The position numbers were made by a program, and so were the translations under genes. This document shows, piece by piece, positions 1-6,156 of a stretch of 10,287 bases of DNA. The stretch spans positions 1-10,287 of the forward strand of contig JALWRJ010000575.1 of assembly GCA_026994125.1 (NCBI GenBank). Direction: 5' to 3'. Each line of letters begins with the position of its first letter. Positions within the stretch are counted from its first letter, which is position 1. The notes under the pieces were generated by a model. The model was not told the origin of the DNA and did no database searches. It saw nothing but the letters and a program-made list of their open reading frames with translations. The stretch is from Cyclobacteriaceae bacterium. GTDB lineage: Bacteria; Bacteroidota; Bacteroidia; Cytophagales; Cyclobacteriaceae.

Positions 1-40
1 GTGCAGGGCTTTCAAATAAATTCTTTAGCAGAGTAACCAT
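1..40 (-). CDS. Start of an unidentified gene running off the left edge (partial)
   Basis: Reading the minus strand from base 40 there is an ATG followed by twelve further open codons (MVTLLKNLFESPA) up to the window edge. It begins 33 bases after the stop codon of the membrane-bound aminopropyltransferase gene and on the same strand, so it could be the next gene of that cassette. A TATTTTTG string lies ten bases before the ATG and fits TAnnTTTG, but it has no partner -33 element and would leave almost no leader. Thirteen codons are too few to identify a family. An AdoMet decarboxylase (speD) would make functional sense here because the upstream enzyme needs decarboxylated AdoMet, but nothing in these residues shows it. 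Confidence 0.3.
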   Translation of the reverse strand, partial: MVTLLKNLFESPA

Positions 41-73
41 AATTATTGTTCAAAAATAACTAAACAAAACCCG

Positions 74-1651
74 TTAGCGCCAGTTATCGGCACTTTTGTT
101 ATAGTAATCTACCAAGGGTTGCGTACTTAGGGTATTAATTTTGGTGGGGGTGTCGGCCATATCTTTTTCAAAAAAAAGCATGGTGGGTATTTTGCCCGGT
201 GTTAAATATTTTAATGCTTGTATAGCGGGCTGGTTTACTCTTTTGGTTTCAAATTTTTTAACCAGGCGATTAGGCAATGTGGTGCTATCGGTAAGTAGTG
301 GGCGCAAACCACCACCGGCCATTACAAACCCCCAAATACCAAAGCTGGGTACATTGGTTTGGTAGGGCAGGGTAGCATCAAACACTGAGGCTATGGTGTG
401 CTTTATGCACCAAAATGCCTCTCGGGCAAAATAAGGTGAAGTGGATTGAGTTGCCAGGATGCCTCCGGCTGCCAGCCGGCCTTTAAGCATACTGTAAAAT
501 TCGCGCGAATACAGTTTTCCCAGCCCGGTATTATTGGGGTCGGGCAGGTCAATAATTATAACATCATAAATAGTGGAGCTTTGGTGCACAAAGTTGTAGG
601 CATCCTTATTGTAAATATGCACTTTTGAATGGTTAAGAGCACCTTGGTTTAGTTGTAAAAGTACCGGATGCGTTTGCCCCAATTCTGTCATGGCCGGGTC
701 TAAATCTACCAAATCAATCTGTTCTACCTTAGGGTATTTTAGCACCTCGCGCACTGCCATGCCATCGCCACCACCCAGCACCAGTACCTTGGCGTTGTCC
801 TGGGCTAAAAGCATGGGTAAATGTACCAGGCTTTCGTGGTAGCGGTATTCATCAATGCTCGAAAACTGGATGGCTCCATTTATAAAAAGCCTGTAATCGT
901 TGTTCCAACGTGTAAGCACTAATTTTTGGTAAGGGGTTTGCTCTGAAAAGATAACCTGATCCTGGTAAATTTTTTGTTCAAGCCGGTAATCAATGTAGGG
1001 CGAAAAAAACATAGCAGATGCAAACCCAGCAATAATAACTCCCGCAACTACGGCTTGCTTAATGCCATGCGTAAGCATGTCTCTAAAAAAAAGCGCATTA
1101 TAAAAGGCAATAAGCAGGTTAATTATACCGATAAACAAGGCAGTTTTAATAATGCCCAAGGTAGGTAAAAGTACCAGGGGAAATATAACCGAGGCAACCA
1201 GGGCGCCCATGTAGTCGAACGAAAACACCTCGGCTACGGTTTCTTTAAAGCTGGTGTAGTGGGTTATAATACGGGCAACAATGGGTATTTCGAGCCCAAT
1301 TAACAGGCCAAGTACAGCAATAAAAACAAAATTATACAGGTAGTAATGCGGGGTATAAGCAAAGGTAAAATAGAGTACAATGGCCGAGATTCCTCCTAAC
1401 AACCCCAGCACAATTTCGATAGTTATAAAAGTTTCGAACAATTGGCTTTTAATGTATTTAGATACATAGGAACCTGCGCCCATAAAAAACATAAACAGGC
1501 CAATGGTAAGTGAAAATTGTAGAATGCTATTGCCTAAAAAGTACGAGGATATGCTGCTAAGTAGCAACTCGTACAAAATACCACAGCCTGCAATAATTAA
1601 AACCGAAACCAAGAGTACCGGATAAACGGCTTTTTTAGCATGCGAAAACAA
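74..1651 (-). CDS. Membrane-anchored spermidine synthase-like aminopropyltransferase
   Basis: This is a 525-residue fusion of a membrane domain and a spermidine synthase domain. About seven hydrophobic helices (near residues 11-31, 42-62, 77-97, 104-125, 143-165, 167-187 and 199-218) precede a cytoplasmic Rossmann-type domain (about 225-450). That domain keeps the family motifs: the DE..YHE substrate motif (D267, E268, Y271, H272, E273), the AdoMet-binding GGGDG loop (293-297), the D350-A351 pair, and IIDLPDP with both active-site acids (D368, D371), followed by LYSREFY. In this family the reaction moves an aminopropyl group from decarboxylated AdoMet to putrescine or another amine; the natural acceptor here is unknown. 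It is last in a five-gene cluster, 18 nt after the DUF350 gene. The start is doubtful: the frame opens only with TTG at 1651, while an ATG at 1641 is out of frame just before a six-A run. The C-terminal 75 residues (451-525) are an unassigned extension. Confidence 0.88.
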   Translation of the reverse strand: MFSHAKKAVYPVLLVSVLIIAGCGILYELLLSSISSYFLGNSILQFSLTIGLFMFFMGAGSYVSKYIKSQLFETFITIEIVLGLLGGISAIVLYFTFAYTPHYYLYNFVFIAVLGLLIGLEIPIVARIITHYTSFKETVAEVFSFDYMGALVASVIFPLVLLPTLGIIKTALFIGIINLLIAFYNALFFRDMLTHGIKQAVVAGVIIAGFASAMFFSPYIDYRLEQKIYQDQVIFSEQTPYQKLVLTRWNNDYRLFINGAIQFSSIDEYRYHESLVHLPMLLAQDNAKVLVLGGGDGMAVREVLKYPKVEQIDLVDLDPAMTELGQTHPVLLQLNQGALNHSKVHIYNKDAYNFVHQSSTIYDVIIIDLPDPNNTGLGKLYSREFYSMLKGRLAAGGILATQSTSPYFAREAFWCIKHTIASVFDATLPYQTNVPSFGIWGFVMAGGGLRPLLTDSTTLPNRLVKKFETKRVNQPAIQALKYLTPGKIPTMLFFEKDMADTPTKINTLSTQPLVDYYNKSADNWR

Positions 1652-1669
1652 GGAGGTAGAGGTAAGTTG

Positions 1670-1912
1670 TTAAATAATAGACGCAGCAATTATCATGCAA
1701 ATGCCTAATATCATGGCTGCAGCCACTACGGCTATCGAAAGGTTTTTATCTTCGGCAATTTGCTTACCCATTTTACCGGGAATAAGCATGTCCACAATAA
1801 AATAACTTACAACGGCTACCACTATGCCAATGACTGCATAAATTAGGGTAGAAATTACGCCATCTTGAAAACTGGACGACTGCATGGCTAAAATTACGTT
1901 TAATGAATTCAT
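1670..1912 (-). CDS. DUF350 (YjfL-type) two-helix inner-membrane protein
   Basis: This 80-residue protein has two strongly hydrophobic helices (about 18-40 and 58-80). The connecting loop DMLIPGKMGKQIAEDKN matches the DUF350 pattern of D-x-l-x-P-G followed by K-x-I-A-E-x-x-N. DUF350 is a membrane family of unknown biochemical role, usually found as two tandem units in proteins of about 130 residues such as E. coli YjfL; here only one unit is present, so the protein probably works as an oligomer. It lies 18 nt after the small exported-peptide gene and 18 nt before the aminopropyltransferase gene, all on one strand. The ATG at 1912 is used, with no Shine-Dalgarno sequence, as is common in Bacteroidota. 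I am confident of the family, but its function in this cluster is inferred only from context. Confidence 0.85.
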   Translation of the reverse strand: MNSLNVILAMQSSSFQDGVISTLIYAVIGIVVAVVSYFIVDMLIPGKMGKQIAEDKNLSIAVVAAAMILGICMIIAASII

Positions 1913-1930
1913 ATCTTTAAATTTAGTTGT

Positions 1931-2134
1931 TTATTTTCCATAAGAGGAGCCTCCTCCGCGTGTAGTACGCCCTACTCGGCCACTTTGCCTTACTGTTTTG
2001 TTAAGAATAATGGCACTGGCCACTAAGTGGCTATGCCCTTTAAAGGGCGAATGCCGTGCAGGCTTAGAGCCACTATAAGCCATATAGGTAAATAGGGTAA
2101 CTACTCCGAGGGCTATTAAAGTTGATTTTTTCAT
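1931..2134 (-). CDS. Small exported or anchored peptide with Gly/Arg/Ser-rich tail
   Basis: A 67-residue protein begins with MKKSTLIALGVVTLFTYMA, a short basic N-terminus followed by one hydrophobic stretch (about 5-20) that can act as a signal peptide or membrane anchor; there is no lipobox cysteine. The rest is polar and basic, ending in SGRVGRTTRGGGSSYGK (51-67), which looks disordered. It contains no cysteine. I recognise no named family. The gene sits 30 nt after the large DUF4178 gene and 18 nt before DUF350, so it is almost certainly co-transcribed. In E. coli an exported small protein (YjfM, DUF1190) also stands next to a DUF350 gene and a polyamine-related enzyme, so this may be a functional counterpart. 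A role as substrate or scaffold is speculation. Its position in a tight operon and its clear export-like start support a real gene. Confidence 0.7.
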   Translation of the reverse strand: MKKSTLIALGVVTLFTYMAYSGSKPARHSPFKGHSHLVASAIILNKTVRQSGRVGRTTRGGGSSYGK

Positions 2135-2164
2135 AGATGTTGGCGGGTTTAAAAGGTGGTTAAT

Positions 2165-3535
2165 TTAATCGAATGTTTTTAGTTTGGGCACACGAATAAA
2201 TACAGAGATTAAAAGCAGAAAGAACCCAAAAACAAAAAAGAGCACCGAAGAATGCTCTTCGCCTACCTCCCACAATTTTATATGGGCATACACATTGTTG
2301 TTTTGTTTACTTCTTTCAAAACTTACCTTGGGCATTTCAAAAATTACTTTAGGAAAAAAGGTGCCTTCCACCCCTTGGGTACTAAAGGTGCTCAGGTAGT
2401 TGCTTAAATTACTAGCCGCCTTTCCTTTTTTGTAGTTTTTGTAATTGTAATTAAAAACGGATTGCTTAAACAGCACCTTGCCACTATTATCGGTAATTTC
2501 TAACAACACTAAAACTTGTGTTTCGGGTGCTATGTTTGGGTCTATTTTAACTTTTAAATAAGGTGTATTGGGTTTTATGTTAAAGGATTTTCCGGCAAAA
2601 CTGAGCTGTATAAGTGAATCGTTTTTTGATGCGAGCTTTCCTTGTTTATACTCGTATAGCGAAAATTTTTGATCGTACAGTTTTTCCTGTTGGTTACTGT
2701 TTGGGTACAGCACAAAGACAAATAATACACCCAGCAGCAGGTTAAGTAATCCTCCAACTCTAAAGATGTTCTTGTTGGTTTTCCTGACTTTTTGTTTTTC
2801 AATAACAGCCTGTTGCAGTTGTTTCTTTTCATCATTGCTTAAAAAGGCCATTTGCAGTTCGGCTCTCGAAATCGGCCCTTCTTTAAAAAACTCAATTTCT
2901 TTAAGTTTACCATCCTCACTATACCTCCATTCGGCAATTACATCCTGGTGGTTAGCATTGTATTGCGAAAACCCAACTTTGTTGCCGGGTTGTACCAGGT
3001 AAGTACTTTCGCCTTCGTAATATAAAATTTCAGAAGTGCCGTATTCGGTTACACGCTGCGGGGTGTTTGTATCAAAATCGTTAATGCTGGTGCCTTCGGG
3101 TAACGAAGGGTACTTAGGAATAAACGAGCGAGTTATAAAATATCCTTCGTTATCCTCAACTATGTTTAGGTAGCCTCCATATTCATCTATCAGCAACCAA
3201 TCGTCAAACGTCCATGTTTCATCCGAATAGCCCGATTCGCCCCCTTCGTTCCAGTATTCTTTGTAGGTGCTTTTCCAGCTAATGCGGCCAATAATTTTAT
3301 AATGCTTGCCATTAAACTTCCCGGTAAGTCCCAATTTTAAGAAGGATCGGGGCTTAAATTTATCGGGTGAGGCATTTTTGGTTAGTATTTTATAAGTTTC
3401 GCTATCTTGCTCGGCTACGGTGCCACAATAAGGACACGATACAAATTTACTACGGCTGTTGTGCAGTTCCATCTCGCCACCGCACGAACCACATTTGTAC
3501 TGTCTGGTTTGTTTATTATGCATAGACATTTTCAT
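2165..3535 (-). CDS. Membrane-spanning zinc-ribbon DUF4178 protein
   Basis: The 456 residues show four parts. A zinc ribbon has Cys pairs at C15/C18 and C34/C37. A DUF4178 domain (about 60-215) carries GLTGKFNGKHYKIIGR, the DDWLL motif (111-115) and GESTYLVQPG. One membrane helix (about 257-277) is followed by a roughly 150-residue, apparently beta-rich extracytoplasmic region (278-430), and a second helix (about 430-447) has a short basic tail. The expected topology places both the ribbon and DUF4178 in the cytoplasm and the later domain outside. DUF4178 has no established biochemical function. The domain is paralogous to that of the preceding gene, with which it overlaps by 20 nt. In-frame ATGs at 3535, 3529 and 3523 are all possible starts, giving overlaps of 20, 14 or 8 nt. 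Confidence 0.82.
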   Translation of the reverse strand: MKMSMHNKQTRQYKCGSCGGEMELHNSRSKFVSCPYCGTVAEQDSETYKILTKNASPDKFKPRSFLKLGLTGKFNGKHYKIIGRISWKSTYKEYWNEGGESGYSDETWTFDDWLLIDEYGGYLNIVEDNEGYFITRSFIPKYPSLPEGTSINDFDTNTPQRVTEYGTSEILYYEGESTYLVQPGNKVGFSQYNANHQDVIAEWRYSEDGKLKEIEFFKEGPISRAELQMAFLSNDEKKQLQQAVIEKQKVRKTNKNIFRVGGLLNLLLGVLFVFVLYPNSNQQEKLYDQKFSLYEYKQGKLASKNDSLIQLSFAGKSFNIKPNTPYLKVKIDPNIAPETQVLVLLEITDNSGKVLFKQSVFNYNYKNYKKGKAASNLSNYLSTFSTQGVEGTFFPKVIFEMPKVSFERSKQNNNVYAHIKLWEVGEEHSSVLFFVFGFFLLLISVFIRVPKLKTFD

Positions 3536-4166
3536 CAGGTGCGTTAGAGATTTCGAACTCTGCGAGTTGTAGCGTGTATTTGGCTATGTAAAATTCGGTT
3601 TTACCCGGCAGATATTCTAAGCTGGTTTGTACACCTTCCCCAAAAATTATTCCATCGGCAAAATTGGCTTGCTGTCCCGGCACTACCTGGTGGGTTAGCT
3701 CGCCTTCGGAACCAGCAATGTTAGCGGTGTTTTTTTCGGAGATAAAAAGTTCTTTGTTACCCCAGGGGTATTTTTTCCCTACTTCCAGGTGGTTAAATTC
3801 ACTATTTTCGGGCAAGGCATCGGCTTTAACAAATAAGGTGTAATCTCCTTCGTCTTCTTGCAACCAAAATTCGGTGTCAGGAGTAGTATCAAATTGTAGT
3901 AGCCATTCGTCCCAAAAGCCATCGGGATATTGGTAGCGTACACGCCCCAATACCTTAAACGACTCGCCTTTTAGCTTGCCGGTTGCACCTACAAAAAATA
4001 TAGATCCGTAATCGGGCAGCTTAACATTTTCGCCTTTAGCTTGCCAGGCATCGCCCACCAAGTGCGAAGTTTGACTACAGTAGTTGCAAACTACCATTTC
4101 CGAAAACCTGAATTCAAGTTGTAAAGAGGCGCCACACGAGGGGCAATTTATTTGTTTAAAAGCCAT
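3516..4166 (-). CDS. Soluble zinc-ribbon DUF4178 protein
   Basis: The 216-residue protein starts with a zinc ribbon (C8/C11 and C27/C30) and continues as a DUF4178 domain (about 50-200). Recognisable positions are GATGKLKGESFKVLGR (60-75), the DEWLL motif (86-90) and EGELTHQVVPG, each matching a segment of the next gene's protein. It has no membrane helices, unlike that paralogue. It is the first gene of the five-gene cluster, preceded by a candidate promoter and by the terminator of the DUF805 gene. Its stop overlaps the next gene's start, which suggests translational coupling of the two DUF4178 proteins and perhaps a complex. The ATG at 4166 places the first Cys pair at residues 8 and 11, normal for such ribbons. 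The function is unknown; related clusters are thought to concern the cell envelope. Confidence 0.82.
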   Translation of the reverse strand: MAFKQINCPSCGASLQLEFRFSEMVVCNYCSQTSHLVGDAWQAKGENVKLPDYGSIFFVGATGKLKGESFKVLGRVRYQYPDGFWDEWLLQFDTTPDTEFWLQEDEGDYTLFVKADALPENSEFNHLEVGKKYPWGNKELFISEKNTANIAGSEGELTHQVVPGQQANFADGIIFGEGVQTSLEYLPGKTEFYIAKYTLQLAEFEISNAPDENVYA

Positions 4167-4180
4167 GGTTAATATTTGTA

Positions 4181-4211
4181 CGAATGTAAGGTTTTCTTAT
4201 AAATAATCAAA
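4181..4211 (-). promoter_or_regulatory. Candidate promoter of the DUF4178 cluster
   Basis: On the minus strand TTTG (4211-4208) is followed by a 19-base spacer and TACATTCG (4188-4181), one mismatch from the Bacteroidota -7 consensus TAnnTTTG. The start point would fall close to 4174, leaving a very short leader before the ATG at 4166. The TTTG lies inside the downstream arm of the hairpin that ends the DUF805 transcript. Confidence 0.38.
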
Positions 4212-4236
4212 GCAGCCAATCTCTTAGCTGCTTTGA
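4207..4236 (-). terminator. Hairpin terminator after the DUF805 gene
   Basis: TCAAAGCAGC (4207-4216) and GCTGCTTTGA (4227-4236) form a perfect 10-bp stem around a 10-base loop, 28 bases after the DUF805 stop. In minus-strand direction it is followed by TTATTTAT, a poor U-run, so termination may be partial. Confidence 0.6.
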
Positions 4237-4264
4237 AATTAACTTTAATTTAATTGGTTATGGC

Positions 4265-4609
4265 TTAAAGCGTAGCTTCTGCTTTGCTGTCGGTAGCTAG
4301 TAGTACAATTAGCCATATACCACCAATAATGGGTACAAAGGCAATTAATAACCACCAGCCACTTTTACCAATATCGTGCAAACGCCTTACCGCTGCGGCT
4401 AAGCCGGGTAGCAAAGTGCCTAGTATATATAGGCCATAAATAGGGCCAATACCACCAGTTTCTATACTCGATAGTCCTAAGAAATTATCAAGCATAGAAG
4501 CGACAAAGGCAAAAATAATGTTAAACAGAAAAAACATCCAATATTCCTTTCGGGTAGCTTTGCCATTAAAGTCAGTGTACTGTTTTAATGCTTTTACGTA
4601 ATACTCCAT
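4265..4609 (-). CDS. DUF805 family inner-membrane protein
   Basis: The 114-residue protein has the hallmark DUF805 (E. coli YhaH/YhaI-type) features: an amphipathic start (YYVKALKQYTDFNGKATRKEYW), a membrane helix near 25-42, a second hydrophobic stretch near 55-72, the signature VRRLHDIGKSGWWLL (about 74-88), and a final helix ending at ATDSKAE. DUF805 proteins are small polytopic membrane proteins of unknown function. The gene stands 89 nt after trkH, with a candidate promoter and a 16-bp palindrome in between, and is closed by a hairpin. It is therefore probably its own transcription unit rather than part of the trk or DUF4178 clusters. The ATG at 4609 fits the conserved N-terminus. Confidence 0.88.
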   Translation of the reverse strand: MEYYVKALKQYTDFNGKATRKEYWMFFLFNIIFAFVASMLDNFLGLSSIETGGIGPIYGLYILGTLLPGLAAAVRRLHDIGKSGWWLLIAFVPIIGGIWLIVLLATDSKAEATL

Positions 4610-4638
4610 AAAATTTAAGTGTTTAGGTTTGGTAAATA

Positions 4639-4654
4639 TTTTAAGTACTTAAAA
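4639..4654. repeat. 16-bp perfect palindrome upstream of DUF805
   Basis: TTTTAAGTACTTAAAA reads identically on both strands. It lies 30-45 bases upstream of the DUF805 start codon and overlaps a weak -7-like element, so it is placed like an operator. Confidence 0.5.
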
Positions 4655-4682
4655 ATAAGGAAATTAAATTTGGATTACCAAA
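4650..4682 (-). promoter_or_regulatory. Weak candidate promoter for DUF805
   Basis: On the minus strand TTTG (4682-4679) is separated by 21 bases from TATTTTTA (4657-4650), which misses TAnnTTTG only at the last base. The position, about 41 bases before the ATG, is reasonable. Such AT-rich DNA yields chance matches, so this is tentative. Confidence 0.25.
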
Positions 4683-4684
4683 TT
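4667..4684 (-). terminator. Weak AT-rich hairpin after trkH
   Basis: AATTTGG (4667-4673) and CCAAATT (4678-4684) pair around ATTA, 15 bases past the trkH stop. In minus-strand direction it is followed by TAATTTCCTTATTTTT. The stem is short, so it may be a poor terminator or simply an operator-like inverted repeat. Confidence 0.3.
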
Positions 4685-4698
4685 GTGCTGCGTTTTCG

Positions 4699-6156
4699 TT
4701 ACTCGCGCCTCCAAAAATACGGGGTAAACAATATGAGCACAGTAAAAAGTTCTAACCTGCCCAGCAGCATAAATAGCGACAATGCCCATTTACCTACACC
4801 GGGCACCGCACTAAAATTATTTACCGGGCCTACGTTACCAATTCCCGGGCCTACATTGCCCAGGCAGGTAGCTACCGAACTTAATGCGGTGGGGAAGTCG
4901 AGGCCTACCCAGGCCATAATGATACTGCCCAAGGCAAAAATTAAAAAGTAAATCATCATAAAGGCCAGCACATGGTAAGTAACCTTACTCTGAATGGCTC
5001 GCTTGTTTAACCTAACGGGAATAACGGCATTGGGGTGCAGTTGGCGTTTCATTTCTAAAAAACTGTTTTTAAACAAAACAATATGGCGCACAATTTTAAT
5101 ACCTCCGGCTGTACTGCCGGCCATACCTCCAATAAACAGTAAGGCAAAAAAGGCCATGGTTATGAGGGGTGTCCAGGCGGTGTAGTTTTCGGTTACAAAC
5201 CCGGTAGTGGTTATTATAGAAACCACCGAAAACAGGGTATCTCTAAAATTACGTTCAAACCCATAGGGTGTTAGCGAATGCACAAATCCGGTAATAATAA
5301 GTGTGGTAATAACGGTAAAAACCAGGTAGGCTATAAACTCTTCGTTGTTAATTACTTTCTTAAATTTTCGTTTTAAAATAAAGTAAGTAAGGGTAAAGCT
5401 GGTACCTGCTAAAAACATAAACAGGCTTATAATATAGTGAATATAAGGCGATTTATAGTAGGTGATGCTATTGTTTTTCGTAGAAAAGCCACCGGTGGCC
5501 ATGGTAGTAAAGCTATGGTTAATGGCATCGAAAAACGTCATTCCCCCACCCATAAGTAACATAGCTTCGAGTACCGTAAGGCCTACGTATATAAGCCATA
5601 ACCTTTTGGCTGTATCTTTAATTCGGGGTTTTAATTTTTCGGCCGAAATACCGGGCGATTCGGCCACAAACAACTGCATGCCTCCTATTCCTAAAATGGG
5701 TAAAATAGCTACAGCCAATACAATAATGCCCATGCCGCCAATCCATTGGGTTAGGCTACGCCAAAATAAAATTCCTTTAGGCAGCGCTTCAATGTTATTA
5801 ATAATGGAAGCTCCGGTGGTGGTAAAACCCGACATGGTTTCGAAAAAAGCATCGGTAAAGCTTGGTATGGCACCGCTAATGAGGTAAGGCAAGGTGCCAA
5901 ACACCGACATAATTAACCAACCGAGCGTAACTACTAAGTATCCATCGCGTTTTTTTAATTCGCGCGAGGTAGTTTTGTTTAAAAATACCCACATGGGTAG
6001 CCCGGTAAAAATACTAATGCTACCGGCTGCGGCAATAGGCCACCAGTTTTCATGGTAGTAAAAACTAAAGGGTAAGGCTAATAACATACCGGCACCGCTA
6101 ATAACAAGTAAAAGCCCTAAAATGGCAGCAATAAGTTTACTATTAAACCGGCTCAT
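4699..6156 (-). CDS. trkH: TrkH-type potassium uptake channel subunit
   Basis: With the start chosen here the protein has 485 residues, the usual TrkH length. It forms the K+-translocating membrane subunit. The four pore-loop filter segments are present: TTTGAS (near 112-117), ATGGF (220-224), TTTGF (316-320) and CLGNVGP (431-437). The GGMAGSTAGGIKIVRH region after the third repeat and the LGRLELFT ending are typical. I place the start at 6156 rather than at the upstream ATG at 6198, because the former gives a four-base ATGA overlap with the trkA stop and begins MSRFNSKLIAAILGLLL, leading straight into the first helix. The extra 14 residues of the longer form are encoded inside trkA and look unlike a membrane N-terminus. 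It is translationally coupled to trkA, whose product gates it through nucleotide-binding RCK domains. Confidence 0.95.
   Translation of the reverse strand: MSRFNSKLIAAILGLLLVISGAGMLLALPFSFYYHENWWPIAAAGSISIFTGLPMWVFLNKTTSRELKKRDGYLVVTLGWLIMSVFGTLPYLISGAIPSFTDAFFETMSGFTTTGASIINNIEALPKGILFWRSLTQWIGGMGIIVLAVAILPILGIGGMQLFVAESPGISAEKLKPRIKDTAKRLWLIYVGLTVLEAMLLMGGGMTFFDAINHSFTTMATGGFSTKNNSITYYKSPYIHYIISLFMFLAGTSFTLTYFILKRKFKKVINNEEFIAYLVFTVITTLIITGFVHSLTPYGFERNFRDTLFSVVSIITTTGFVTENYTAWTPLITMAFFALLFIGGMAGSTAGGIKIVRHIVLFKNSFLEMKRQLHPNAVIPVRLNKRAIQSKVTYHVLAFMMIYFLIFALGSIIMAWVGLDFPTALSSVATCLGNVGPGIGNVGPVNNFSAVPGVGKWALSLFMLLGRLELFTVLILFTPYFWRRE

Noticed and set aside
2035..2048. 14-bp perfect palindrome GCCCTTTAAAGGGC
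   Set aside because: It falls inside the coding sequence of the 67-residue peptide gene and is explained by its Phe-Lys-Gly codons; no regulatory setting is evident.
2575..2835. Minus-strand 86-codon frame inside the large DUF4178 gene
   Set aside because: It is a shifted frame within a gene that reads through intact; no recognisable domain and no start signals.
5462..5887. Plus-strand open frame (141 codons) opposite trkH
   Set aside because: It is the antisense of hydrophobic membrane-helix codons in trkH, which commonly leaves the opposite strand open; no independent signals were seen.
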